A DNA stretch of 64,000 nt from Actinomycetes bacterium (lineage in GTDB: Bacteria; Actinomycetota; Actinomycetes; Actinomycetales; Dermatophilaceae). A program made the position numbers and the translations under genes. The notes below the pieces were generated by a model that saw nothing but the letters and a program-made list of their open reading frames with translations, was not told the DNA's origin and searched no databases. Positions 8,073 to 16,574 of this stretch are shown here, in pieces; within the stretch, counting starts at the first letter, position 1; every line of letters begins with the position of its first letter. The stretch covers positions 1-64,000 of the forward strand of contig JAEWFB010000486.1 of assembly GCA_023389095.1 (NCBI GenBank). Direction: 5' to 3'.

Positions 8073-8983
8073 GCCCGACGAGCACGTCCACGACGAGGAC
8101 GACCAGGACCCCGGGGCTCGCGAGCCGCACCAGCGGGCACCCCACGGCCTCAGTGGCGCTCGAGGTCCGCGACCTCACGGTGTCCTTCCCGACGACCAGC
8201 GGCACCGTCGACGTCGTGTCGCACCTCGACCTCGACCTCGAGCCGGGCGGGGCCCTCGGCATCGTCGGCGAGTCCGGGTCCGGCAAGTCCTTGACGAGCC
8301 TCGCGGTCATGGGGCTCCTGCCGCGCACGGCCACCCGCACCGGAACGGTCCGGCTCGGTGGTGAGGACCTCACGGCGATGTCCGAGGCCCAGCTGCGCCG
8401 GGTCCGTGGCGACCGCGTCGCCATGATCTTCCAGGACCCGCTGTCCTCGCTGAACCCGTACTACACGGTCGGCGCCCAGATCGAGGAGGCCTACCGGTCG
8501 CACCGGCGCGGCGTCACCAGGCGCCAGGCCCGCGCCGTCGCCGTCGAGGCGATGGACCGGGTCCACATCAAGGACGCCGGCCGGCGGGTGGACCACTACC
8601 CGCACCAGTTCTCGGGCGGGATGCGGCAACGCGTCATGATCGCCATGGCGCTCGCGACCGAGCCCGAGCTCCTCATCGCCGACGAGCCCACGACGGCCCT
8701 CGACGTCACCGTCCAGGCGCAGATCCTGTCGTTGCTCGAGGAGATCCGCCGCGACACCGGCACCTCGCTCGTCCTCATCACCCACGACCTCGCCGTCGTG
8801 AGCGAGGTGACCGACCACATCGTCGTCATGCGGGCCGGCGTGTGCGTCGAGCGCGGGCCGGTCGAGGCCATCTTCAGCGACCCGCAGCACCCCTACACGC
8901 AGGGACTGCTCGAGGCCGTACCGCGCATCGACGACGAGATCGGCGACCTGCGCAGCCTGACCCCGACAGGAGGCCACCGATGA
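8069..8983 (+). CDS. Peptide ABC transporter ATP-binding protein (DppD-like)
   Basis: A 304-residue ATPase with Walker A GESGSGKS (67-74), signature QFSGGMRQRV, Walker B LLIADEPTTALD and the switch histidine in LITHD. It ends after the oligopeptide-transporter C-terminal motif HPYTQGLLEAVPRID, typical of DppD/OppD. The ATG overlaps the upstream permease stop (ATGA). With the next gene it forms the heterodimeric motor. A poorly conserved Ser/Thr-rich N-terminal tail of about 28 residues precedes the ATPase fold; GTG 8153 (residue 29) is an alternative start. Confidence 0.92.
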   Translation: MSPTSTSTTRTTRTPGLASRTSGHPTASVALEVRDLTVSFPTTSGTVDVVSHLDLDLEPGGALGIVGESGSGKSLTSLAVMGLLPRTATRTGTVRLGGEDLTAMSEAQLRRVRGDRVAMIFQDPLSSLNPYYTVGAQIEEAYRSHRRGVTRRQARAVAVEAMDRVHIKDAGRRVDHYPHQFSGGMRQRVMIAMALATEPELLIADEPTTALDVTVQAQILSLLEEIRRDTGTSLVLITHDLAVVSEVTDHIVVMRAGVCVERGPVEAIFSDPQHPYTQGLLEAVPRIDDEIGDLRSLTPTGGHR

Positions 8984-9870
8984 CCGCCAGCCCGATCCTC
9001 GAGGCGGAGCACCTCGTCAAGGAGTTCGCCGTCGCCGGTACGGGAGGACTCGTGCGGAAGGCCCGCACCTTCCGCGCGGTCGACGACGTCAGCCTTGCCG
9101 TGCACCCGGGCGAGACCCTTGCGCTCGTGGGCGAGTCCGGGTCGGGCAAGTCGACGACGGCTCGGCTCGTGGCCCGGCTGCTCGACCCGACCTCCGGCAC
9201 CGTCCGGTTCGACGGCCAGGACGTGACCGGGATGGGCGGCCGTGACCTGCACGCGTTCCGCAACGAGGTGCAGGTCGTGTTCCAGGACCCGTACTCCTCC
9301 CTCAACCCACGGCACACCGTCGAGCGGATCGTCACGGCACCGTTGCTCTACCAGGGCCGTCGGCCGCCGGGCGGGTCCCGCGCGTTCACCCAGGCCCTGA
9401 TGGAGCGCGTGGGCCTGGACCCGGACCAGTGGCAGCGGCACCCGGCCCAGTTCTCCGGCGGCCAGGCGCAGCGCATCGGCATCGCCCGGGCCCTGGCGGT
9501 GGGGCCACGCCTCGTCGTCTGTGACGAGGCGGTGTCGGCCCTCGACGTGTCGGTGCAGGCGCAGATCATCAACCTGCTGCGCGACCTGCAACGTCAGGAG
9601 GGCTTCAGCTACCTGTTCATCGCCCACGACCTCGCCGTCGTCCGGCAGATCGCCTCACGCGTCGCGGTGATGTCGGGCGGACGCGTCGTCGAGGAGGGCG
9701 ACCGGGACCGGGTCTTCGACGACCCCCAGCACGAGTACACCCGGACGCTGCTGGCCGCCGTGCCGCGGATCCGGCCCGAGTGGGAGGCTGCACGCAGGGC
9801 GAGGGCCGCCGAGCGGCTCCGCGCGACAAGGGATTCCGTAGACGCCGGCGCTGCACGCAGAGGAGCCTGA
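8980..9870 (+). CDS. Peptide ABC transporter ATP-binding protein (DppF-like)
   Basis: A 296-residue second ATPase of the importer. It has Walker A GESGSGKST, the DppF-type QVVFQDPYSSLNPRHTV stretch, signature QFSGGQAQRIG, Walker B LVVCDEAVSALD and LFIAHD. The C-terminal EYTRTLLAAVPRI block is the oligopeptide-family tail. Its ATG overlaps the DppD stop and is preceded by AGGAGG within the DppD coding end. The gene ends three bases before the proline iminopeptidase start, so transport and hydrolysis are one transcriptional unit. Confidence 0.92.
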   Translation: MTASPILEAEHLVKEFAVAGTGGLVRKARTFRAVDDVSLAVHPGETLALVGESGSGKSTTARLVARLLDPTSGTVRFDGQDVTGMGGRDLHAFRNEVQVVFQDPYSSLNPRHTVERIVTAPLLYQGRRPPGGSRAFTQALMERVGLDPDQWQRHPAQFSGGQAQRIGIARALAVGPRLVVCDEAVSALDVSVQAQIINLLRDLQRQEGFSYLFIAHDLAVVRQIASRVAVMSGGRVVEEGDRDRVFDDPQHEYTRTLLAAVPRIRPEWEAARRARAAERLRATRDSVDAGAARRGA

Positions 9871-9873
9871 CCC

Positions 9874-11163
9874 ATGACCTCCACCCTCGAGTACCACCTT
9901 CCCGGCCTGCACGTGCGAGAGCGGGTCGTGCCCGTGCCGCTCGACTGGAACGACCCCGATGGGCCCTCCATCGAGGTCTTCGTCCGCGAGCTCGTCGACC
10001 CCGACAAGCGCGACGACGACCTGCCGCTGCTCGTCTACCTGCAGGGCGGTCCGGGCGGGGCCAACCCCCGCCCCGTCGACCGCAGCGGCTGGGTCGACGA
10101 GGCACTGCGCACCTACCGCGTCGTGCTCGCCGACCAGCGTGGCACCGGGCGCAGCACGCCCCTCGAGGCAGCCGACCTCGAAGGGCTCTCCGACGCGTCG
10201 GGCGCCGACCACCTCGCCCACTTCCGCGCCGACTCGATCGTGCGCGACCTCGAGCACGTACGGGGCGCCGTGTACGGCGGGCGTCGCTGGTCGACCTTCG
10301 CCCAGAGCTACGGCGGGTGGATCACGTTGGCCTACCTCAGCCGCGCGCCCGAGGGGCTGGCCGCCTGCTACGTCGCCGGCGGCATCCCCGGCACGCCCGC
10401 GAGCGCGGCCGAGGTGTACCGGCGCACCTTCAGCCGCGTCGCGGCCAAGACGGCCGAGTACTACCGCCGCTACCCGCAGGACGTCGCCGCCGTGGCAGCG
10501 GTCGCGGACCGTCTCGCCGCCGGCGACGTGCTGCTGCCGGACGGGGACGTCCTCACCGTGCACCGCTTCCAGTCGCTCGGCATCGACTTCGGGATGAAGC
10601 CGGGGTTCGAACGGATGCACTGGCTCGTGGAGAAGGCGTTCGCGCGGCCGGGCCGGCTCTCGACGGCCTTCCTCGAGGAGTGTCTCGCCCGCTCCTCGTC
10701 GGCCGGCAACCCGCTGTTCTGGACCCTCCAGGAGTCGATCTACGGCGACGGCGAGAACGGCCCCATCGCCTGGGCCGCGCAGCAGGAGCGGGACCGCCGG
10801 CCCGAGTTCGGCCCCGAGCGTCGACCGCTCCTGTTCACCGGGGAGATGGCCTTCCCGTGGATGTTCGAGCAGGTGCGCCTGCTGCGCGGCTTCGGCCCGG
10901 CCGTCCGTGCGCTGGCCGCGCGACCGACCTGGTCGCGGCTCTACGACCTCGAACGCCTCGCGGCCAACGAGGTGCCCGTCGCCGCGGCCGTCTACTACGA
11001 CGACATGTACGTCGACGCCCAGCTGCAGCTCGACACGCTCTCGCGTCTCGGCAGCTCGCAGGCTTGGGTCACCAACGAGTTCGAGCACGACGGCATCGGC
11101 AGCGGGAAGGTGCTGACGCACCTGCGCGAGCTGGTCCGCGACCGAGGAGGAGAACGACGATGA
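9874..11163 (+). CDS. Proline iminopeptidase-like hydrolase (peptidase S33)
   Basis: A 429-residue alpha/beta-hydrolase of the S33 prolyl aminopeptidase group, which removes N-terminal proline or hydroxyproline from short peptides. Visible are the oxyanion motif QGGPGGANPRP (about 53-63), the nucleophile elbow AQSYGG with Ser145, and the C-terminal histidine in EFEHDGIG. The length matches the longer two-domain S33 enzymes. It has no signal peptide, so it works on imported peptides. ATG 9874 lies 3 bp after the DppF stop, and the end overlaps the aminopeptidase P start. Pairing with an Xaa-Pro aminopeptidase points to proline-rich peptides as the imported nutrient. Confidence 0.88.
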   Translation: MTSTLEYHLPGLHVRERVVPVPLDWNDPDGPSIEVFVRELVDPDKRDDDLPLLVYLQGGPGGANPRPVDRSGWVDEALRTYRVVLADQRGTGRSTPLEAADLEGLSDASGADHLAHFRADSIVRDLEHVRGAVYGGRRWSTFAQSYGGWITLAYLSRAPEGLAACYVAGGIPGTPASAAEVYRRTFSRVAAKTAEYYRRYPQDVAAVAAVADRLAAGDVLLPDGDVLTVHRFQSLGIDFGMKPGFERMHWLVEKAFARPGRLSTAFLEECLARSSSAGNPLFWTLQESIYGDGENGPIAWAAQQERDRRPEFGPERRPLLFTGEMAFPWMFEQVRLLRGFGPAVRALAARPTWSRLYDLERLAANEVPVAAAVYYDDMYVDAQLQLDTLSRLGSSQAWVTNEFEHDGIGSGKVLTHLRELVRDRGGERR

Positions 11164-12638
11164 GCACGACCACCCACGAGTCCGGGACCCGGCCGCCGTA
11201 CGCCGGCACGAGGCCCCCGCGGCTGCACGAGGCACCCGGCTTCGTGTCCACCATCGGGCATGGCTGGACCGACGAGGCCGTCCGCCCGGATCTCGTCGAC
11301 GGGACGGCCACGGCCGCCGCGGACCACCGGCGCCGGCTCGTCGAGCGGCTGCCCGGGCGCGCGGTCGTCGTCGCCGCCGGGACCGCGCCACGCCGCAACG
11401 GCGACGCGTCGTACGGCTTCCGCGCCGACAGCGACTTCGTGTGGCTCACCGGTTGCCAGGCCGAGGGTGCGACGCTCGTGCTGCGGCCGGGTGCCGACGG
11501 GGGCGACGCGACCCTGTTCCTCCCGCCGCCGGCCCGTCCCGGCGAGAGGGCCTTCTACGGCGACGCCGACCACGGTGAGCTGTGGGTCGGGTCGTCGCCG
11601 GGGCTGCGGGAGTGGAGCGAGGCCCTCCAGGTGCACGTGCGTCCGGTCGGTGAGCTGGCGGCCTTCCTCGACGGCTGCGCGGGGGCGTGGGCCGCGCCGA
11701 GCGTCACCGACGACGTCGTCGCGGCGCACGGGCTGGAGCGCGACGCCCGGCTGTCCGCCGTGCTCTCGGACCTGCGGATGATCAAGGACGAGTGGGAGAT
11801 CGGCCAGCTGCGTGCCGCGATCGACGCCACGGTGGGCGGCTTCGAGGCGGTCATGGGCGAGGTGCCGGCCGCGGTGGACGGTCTGGGGGAGCGGTGGCTG
11901 CAGGGCACCTTCGACCGCCACGCCCGCACCCACGGCAACGGCCCGGGCTACTCGAGCATCGTCGGCTCCGGCCCCCACGCCCCCACGCTGCACTGGGTGC
12001 GCTGCGACGGCCCCGTGCTGGCCGACGCGCCGCTGCTGCTCGACATGGGCGTCGAGGCCAGGACGCTCTACACGGCCGACGTGACGCGTACCGTCCCGCC
12101 GTCGGGGACGTTCACCAAGGACCAGCGTGCCGTCCACGACCTCGTCGAGCGCGCCCACCGCGCCGGCATGGCGCAGGTGCGCCCTGGCGTCCAGTACACC
12201 GACTTCCACTTCGCCGCGATGGAGGTCGTCGCGACCGGCCTGCGCGACTGGGGGCTGCTCGACGTGTCCGTCGACGAGGCGCTCTCGCCCGAGGGGCAGC
12301 AGCACCGGCGGTACCTGGTGTGCGGCATCGGCCACCACCTCGGCCTCGACGTGCACGACTGCATGTCCTCGGAGTACGAGCAGTACATGGGTGCGCCACT
12401 CGAGCCGGGCATGGTCCTGACGGTCGAGCCGGGCCTCTACTTCCACGCCCACGACCTCACGGTGCCACCCGAGCTGCGTGGGGTCGGCGTCCGCCTCGAG
12501 GACGACCTGCTCGTCACCCCGGACGGTCACGAGGTCCTCTCGGCGGCCCTGCCGATCGACGCCAGGGGCATCGAGAAGTGGGCTCGCCGACACGGGGCCG
12601 GCACGCCCGGACGCCTCGGCTGGGGGTTCGGGGGCTGA
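11160..12638 (+). CDS. pepP: Xaa-Pro aminopeptidase (aminopeptidase P, M24B)
   Basis: A 492-residue metallopeptidase that cleaves the N-terminal residue from Xaa-Pro peptides. It has an N-terminal AMP_N domain (about 40-175) and a C-terminal pita-bread domain. The dinuclear metal ligands are visible: Asp in LLLDMGVEA and in ADVTRT, His in GIGHHLGLD, Glu in VLTVEPGLY, and Glu in VGVRLEDDLLV. No signal peptide. The ATG overlaps the preceding stop (ATGA) and follows GAGGAGGAGAA. It ends the operon; the convergent galM gene stops 10 bp away. Confidence 0.93.
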   Translation: MSTTTHESGTRPPYAGTRPPRLHEAPGFVSTIGHGWTDEAVRPDLVDGTATAAADHRRRLVERLPGRAVVVAAGTAPRRNGDASYGFRADSDFVWLTGCQAEGATLVLRPGADGGDATLFLPPPARPGERAFYGDADHGELWVGSSPGLREWSEALQVHVRPVGELAAFLDGCAGAWAAPSVTDDVVAAHGLERDARLSAVLSDLRMIKDEWEIGQLRAAIDATVGGFEAVMGEVPAAVDGLGERWLQGTFDRHARTHGNGPGYSSIVGSGPHAPTLHWVRCDGPVLADAPLLLDMGVEARTLYTADVTRTVPPSGTFTKDQRAVHDLVERAHRAGMAQVRPGVQYTDFHFAAMEVVATGLRDWGLLDVSVDEALSPEGQQHRRYLVCGIGHHLGLDVHDCMSSEYEQYMGAPLEPGMVLTVEPGLYFHAHDLTVPPELRGVGVRLEDDLLVTPDGHEVLSAALPIDARGIEKWARRHGAGTPGRLGWGFGG

Positions 12639-12648
12639 GCCGCCCCGC

Positions 12649-13647
12649 TCAGGCCAGGCGCCAGACCGTCGTCGTGCGGAACACCTCGCCGGGTCGCAGG
12701 ACGGTCGAGGCCAGCTCGGGCCGGTTCGGGGCGTCGGGGAAGCCCTGGGTCTCCAGCGCGATGCCGGCCCGGGCCCCGTACGGCCGGCCGGACAGCCCCA
12801 CGGCCGTCCCGTCGAAGTGGCCGCCGGTGTAGACCTGCACCCCGGGCTGGTCGGACTCGACGGTGAGGGTGCGCCCGCTGCGGCCCGTGAGCACGGCGGC
12901 GGTGCGCATCCCGGAGCCGCGGATGACGAAGTGGTGGTCGAGCCCGCGGGCGCGCCGCAGCTGTTCGTGGTCGTCCTGCAGCACGGTGCCGATGCGTCGG
13001 GGTGCCCGCCAGTCCAGTGGCGTGCCGGCGACGGTGGCCAGCCCGGTCGGCAGCAGGTCCGGTCCCACCGGCGCCACGGTGTCGGCCTCGACGCGCAGCA
13101 GGTGCCCGTCGACGCTGCCCGACCCCTCGCCGTCGAGGTTGAGGTACGCGTGGTTGGTGAGGTTGAGGACCGTGGCGCGGTCGGTCGTGGCGGCGTAGTC
13201 GAGGCGGACGAGGCCCGGGGCGACGCGATAGGTGACCTCGGCCTCGAGCCGGCCCGGGAAGCCCTGGTCGCCGTCGGGGCTCGTCAGCCGCAGCCGGAGG
13301 TGGTCGGCGCCGGCCTCGGCCACGGTCCACCGGCGTCGGTCGAAGCCGTCGGCCCCACCGTGCAGCGTGTTCGCGCCCTCGTTCGTGTCGAGGTGGTACT
13401 CGGTGCCGTCGAGGGTGAACCTGCCGCCGGCGATGCGGTTGGCGTACCGGCCGACCACAGCGCCGAGGTAGCCGCCGTCCGTGCTGTAGGTCGCGGCGTC
13501 GCGGTGCCCGAGGACGACGTCGACCGGCCCGTCCGAGTGGCCGTCCTCGACGACGAGCCGGCGCACGGCGGCACCGGCCGTGAGCACCTCGAGGGTGAGC
13601 CCGTCGGTGACGAGCTCGATGCTCGTGGGACGGTGACCGGTCGACAC
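12649..13647 (-). CDS. galM: Aldose 1-epimerase (mutarotase)
   Basis: A 332-residue GalM-family protein that interconverts alpha and beta anomers of sugars entering the arabinose pathway. Active-site features are NEGANTLHGG and LTNHAYLNLDGEG (the two histidines), and the catalytic glutamate in IALETQGFPDAPN. The GTG start is chosen because AGGAGG lies about 5 bases upstream; a nearby ATG is out of frame. It is transcribed leftward, divergent from the sugar transporter, with a LacI-type operator 21 bp upstream of the start, so it belongs to the arabinose regulon. Cytosolic. Confidence 0.92.
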   Translation of the reverse strand: MSTGHRPTSIELVTDGLTLEVLTAGAAVRRLVVEDGHSDGPVDVVLGHRDAATYSTDGGYLGAVVGRYANRIAGGRFTLDGTEYHLDTNEGANTLHGGADGFDRRRWTVAEAGADHLRLRLTSPDGDQGFPGRLEAEVTYRVAPGLVRLDYAATTDRATVLNLTNHAYLNLDGEGSGSVDGHLLRVEADTVAPVGPDLLPTGLATVAGTPLDWRAPRRIGTVLQDDHEQLRRARGLDHHFVIRGSGMRTAAVLTGRSGRTLTVESDQPGVQVYTGGHFDGTAVGLSGRPYGARAGIALETQGFPDAPNRPELASTVLRPGEVFRTTTVWRLA

Positions 13648-13667
13648 GCATCCTCCTGGGTTCGAAA

Positions 13668-13681
13668 GTGAGCGCTAACAT
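13668..13681. promoter_or_regulatory. LacI-type operator, galM side
   Basis: GTGAGCGCTAACAT is an imperfect palindrome centred on CG. Its reverse complement, ATGTTAGCGCTCAC, differs at only two bases from the operator 64 bp away on the transporter side. It sits just upstream of the galM ribosome-binding site. Confidence 0.65.
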
Positions 13682-13744
13682 AGCAGGCTGTCCGCCACCG
13701 TCAAGAATCCTGAGATTTCTCGGACAGGGGGTTGACGACCGCAA

Positions 13745-13758
13745 ATGTTAACGTTCAC
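13745..13758. promoter_or_regulatory. LacI-type operator, transporter side
   Basis: ATGTTAACGTTCAC lies just downstream of a TTGACG (-35-like, 13732-13737), so a bound repressor would occlude the promoter of the sugar-transport/ara operon. With 13668-13681 it forms a two-operator divergent control region. Confidence 0.65.
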
Positions 13759-13852
13759 ACTCTTGCTCCAAGTGGCCTGACGGTCACGGCGGACGAGGAG
13801 GTCGGCCGCACCCAGGCGCCAACGACGGCGTCCCGAGTTTGGAGGCAGTTCA

Positions 13853-14836
13853 GTGCTGAAGAAGATCCTTCCGGTGGCCGTCGGTGCCGTGGCGCTCGTC
13901 GCGCTCTCGGCCTGTGGCGGCGGCAGCTCCGCAACGCCCGGTGGCGGCGCCGGCGGCAAGGGCCAGCTCGTCATGGGCTTCGCCCAGGTCGGCGCCGAGA
14001 GCGGCTGGCGCACCGCCAACACGAAGAACGTGCAGGAGTCGGCCAAGTCCGCCGGCGTCGAGCTGAAGTTCTCCGACGCGCAGCAGAAGCAGGAGAACCA
14101 GATCAAGGCGATCCGCAGCTTCATCCAGCAGAAGGTCAGCGTCATCGCCTTCAGCCCCGTCGTCGAGACCGGTTGGGACACCGTCCTGCTCGAGGCCAAG
14201 CGCGCCAACATCCCGGTCATCCTCACCGACCGCGCCGTCGACTCCGAGGACAAGACGCTCTACAAGACCTTCCTCGGCTCCGACTTCGTCGCCGAGGGCA
14301 AGAAGGCCGGCGACTGGCTCGTCAAGGACAGCCAGGGCAAGAGCGAGGTCAACGTCGTCGAGCTGCAGGGCACCACCGGTGCCGCCCCGGCCATCGACCG
14401 CAAGAAGGGCTTCGCCGACGCCATCGCCGGCGCCCCGCAGATCAAGGTCGTCGCCTCGCAGACCGGCGACTTCACCCGCTCCGGCGGCAAGCAGGTCATG
14501 GAGGCCTTCCTCAAGTCGGTCCCGAAGATCGACGTCGTCTACGCGCACAACGACGACATGGGGCTCGGCGCGATCGAGGCCATCGAGGCCGCCGGCAAGG
14601 TGCCCGGCAAGGACATCAAGATCATCACGGTCGATGCCGTCCACGACGGCATGCAGGCCCTGGCCGACGGCAAGATCAACTACATCGTCGAGTGCAGCCC
14701 GCTCCTCGGCGACCAGCTGATGGACCTCGCCAAGAAGGTCGTCGCCGGTGAGTCGGTGCCCGAGCGCGTCGTCACCGAGGAGACCACCTTCACGCAGGAG
14801 CAGGCCAAGGCGGCCCTGCCCTCGCGCAAGTACTGA
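13853..14836 (+). CDS. Sugar ABC transporter substrate-binding lipoprotein (YtfQ-like)
   Basis: A 327-residue periplasmic-binding-protein-like lipoprotein (LSAC lipobox, Cys21) of the class that binds pentoses and galactofuranose. The segment FAQVGAESGWRTANTKN and later NDDMGLGAIEAIEAAG resemble YtfQ, a binding protein that prefers furanose sugars. GTG 13853 follows GGAGG at good spacing. It heads the transporter operon under two LacI-type operators. Two strong hairpins separate it from the ATPase gene, which would favour high expression of the binding protein. The ligand is probably L-arabinofuranose or short arabino-oligosaccharides, judged from the ara genes downstream. Confidence 0.88.
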   Translation: MLKKILPVAVGAVALVALSACGGGSSATPGGGAGGKGQLVMGFAQVGAESGWRTANTKNVQESAKSAGVELKFSDAQQKQENQIKAIRSFIQQKVSVIAFSPVVETGWDTVLLEAKRANIPVILTDRAVDSEDKTLYKTFLGSDFVAEGKKAGDWLVKDSQGKSEVNVVELQGTTGAAPAIDRKKGFADAIAGAPQIKVVASQTGDFTRSGGKQVMEAFLKSVPKIDVVYAHNDDMGLGAIEAIEAAGKVPGKDIKIITVDAVHDGMQALADGKINYIVECSPLLGDQLMDLAKKVVAGESVPERVVTEETTFTQEQAKAALPSRKY

Positions 14837-14863
14837 GGCGCGCCGGGCCCCGGCCCGCGCCTC
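14835..14863 (+). other. Intercistronic hairpin 1
   Basis: GAGGCGCG (14835-14842) pairs perfectly with CGCGCCTC (14856-14863) right at the stop codon of the binding-protein gene. No T-run follows. It probably stabilises the upstream message or attenuates read-through rather than ending the operon. Confidence 0.55.
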
Positions 14864-14870
14864 GCTCGAC

Positions 14871-14912
14871 GACGGCCTCCGCCACCCTCCGGGTGTGGTG
14901 GCGGGGGCCGTC
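14871..14912 (+). other. Intercistronic hairpin 2
   Basis: GACGGCCTCCGCCAC pairs, with one G-T wobble, with GTGGCGGGGGCCGTC across a short loop. It is a long stem between the binding-protein gene and the ATPase gene. A similar hairpin follows the other sugar-binding-protein gene at 58622-58670. Confidence 0.6.
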
Positions 14913-14969
14913 CACCAGCCGCTCCACCCGCACCCGCCCAGCATCCGGAACCGGAACGAAGGACACGTC

Positions 14970-16574
14970 ATGACGGTCACCCCGAGCCCGCGGCCCCCCG
15001 ACCCGGCCCGCCCCGTCGTCGCCATGAACGGCATCACGATGCAGTTCCCCGGCGTCGTCGCCCTCCAGGACGTCGACTTCCGTCTCCTGCCGGGCGAGGT
15101 GCATGCCCTGATGGGCGAGAACGGCGCCGGCAAGTCGACGCTCATCAAGGTGCTGACCGGCGTCTACTCCGCGACGAGCGGGACGACCCGGCTCGACGGC
15201 ACGGCGGTGCGCTTCTCCGGACCGGGCGAGGCCCAGACGGCCGGCGTCGCCACCGTGTACCAGGAGGTGAACCTCTGCCCGAACCTCTCGGTCGCCGAGA
15301 ACATCCTGCTCGGCCGTGAGCCGCACCGGTTCGGCGCCATCGACTCCGGCGCCACTCGTGCCCGCGCCGCCGAGCTGCTCTCGCGCATGGGCCTGTCCAT
15401 CGACCCGGGCTCGATCCTCGCCGAGCACCCCATCGCCGTGCAGCAGCTCGTCGCCATCGCCCGGGCCGTCGCCGTCGACGCGCGTGTGCTCATCCTCGAC
15501 GAGCCCACCTCGAGCCTCGACCAGGACGAGGTGGCCGAGCTGTTCCGGATCATGCGCCACCTGCGCGACCAGGGCGTCGCCATCCTCTTCGTCTCCCACT
15601 TCCTCGAGCAGGTCTACGAGATCGCCGACCGGATGACGGTGCTGCGCAACGGCCGACTCGTCGGCGAGTACCTGACGCGCGACCTGTCCCGCATCCAGCT
15701 CGTGTCGGCGATGATCGGGCGCGAGCTCGGCGTGCTCGAGGAGGTCGAGCGCCTCGCCGAGGACGCCGGATCGGGCACCGCCGAGGCGCCGCCGGTCCTC
15801 GAGGCGTCCGGGCTCGGCCGACGTGGCTCGGTGGCCCCCTTCGACCTGACCATCCGCGCCGGCGAGGTGGTCGGCCTCGCCGGCCTGCTCGGCAGCGGCC
15901 GCACCGAGCTGGCGCGCCTGCTCTTCGGCGCCGACCGCCCCGACTCGGGCACCATCCGGGTGGGTGGCCGGGAGCTCACGCTGCGCACGCCACGCGCCGC
16001 CATCGCGTCGGGGATCGCCTTCTGCTCCGAGGACCGCAAGGGCGAGGGGATCCTTGCCGACCTGTCGATCCGCGACAACCTCGTGCTCGCCATGCAGGCC
16101 GCGCGCGGCTGGGCCCGGCCCCTCCCGAAGCGCACCAAGGACGAGCTCGTCGCCCGCTGGATCGAGACGCTCGACATCCGCCCGGCCGACCCCGAGGCCG
16201 TCGTCGGACGCCTCTCCGGCGGCAACCAGCAGAAGGTGCTCCTCGCCCGCTGGCTCGTGACGAACCCGCGACTGCTCATCCTCGACGAGCCGACCCGCGG
16301 CATCGACATCGGCGCCAAGGCGCAGATCCAGAGGCTCGTGGCGCAGCTGGCGGCCGACGGCATGGCCGTGGTCTACATCTCCGCCGAGCTCGAGGAGGTG
16401 GCCCGCCTCTCGCACCGCATCGTCGTGCTCAAGGACCGCGCCAAGGTCGCCGAGCTCGATGCGTCCGCGACCGTCGACGACATCCTGCACCTCATCGCCG
16501 AGACCGACGCCGACGCGGGCGCCCCGGGCGCCCCGGGCGGGCCCGGCGTCCTGACCCAGCAGGTGGCATCGTGA
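14970..16574 (+). CDS. Sugar ABC transporter ATP-binding protein, two ATPase domains
   Basis: A 534-residue tandem ATPase of the RbsA/AraG/YtfR type. The first domain has Walker A GENGAGKST and Walker B LILDEPTSSLD. The second has the degenerate Walker A region GLLGSGRTEL, signature RLSGGNQQKVLLARW and LILDEPTRGIDIGAK. The degenerate second P-loop is normal for this family. ATG 14970 is preceded by GAAGGA. It powers the two downstream permeases; its TGA overlaps the first permease start (GTGA). A short Gly/Ala/Pro-rich tail ends the protein. Confidence 0.92.
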   Translation: MTVTPSPRPPDPARPVVAMNGITMQFPGVVALQDVDFRLLPGEVHALMGENGAGKSTLIKVLTGVYSATSGTTRLDGTAVRFSGPGEAQTAGVATVYQEVNLCPNLSVAENILLGREPHRFGAIDSGATRARAAELLSRMGLSIDPGSILAEHPIAVQQLVAIARAVAVDARVLILDEPTSSLDQDEVAELFRIMRHLRDQGVAILFVSHFLEQVYEIADRMTVLRNGRLVGEYLTRDLSRIQLVSAMIGRELGVLEEVERLAEDAGSGTAEAPPVLEASGLGRRGSVAPFDLTIRAGEVVGLAGLLGSGRTELARLLFGADRPDSGTIRVGGRELTLRTPRAAIASGIAFCSEDRKGEGILADLSIRDNLVLAMQAARGWARPLPKRTKDELVARWIETLDIRPADPEAVVGRLSGGNQQKVLLARWLVTNPRLLILDEPTRGIDIGAKAQIQRLVAQLAADGMAVVYISAELEEVARLSHRIVVLKDRAKVAELDASATVDDILHLIAETDADAGAPGAPGGPGVLTQQVAS

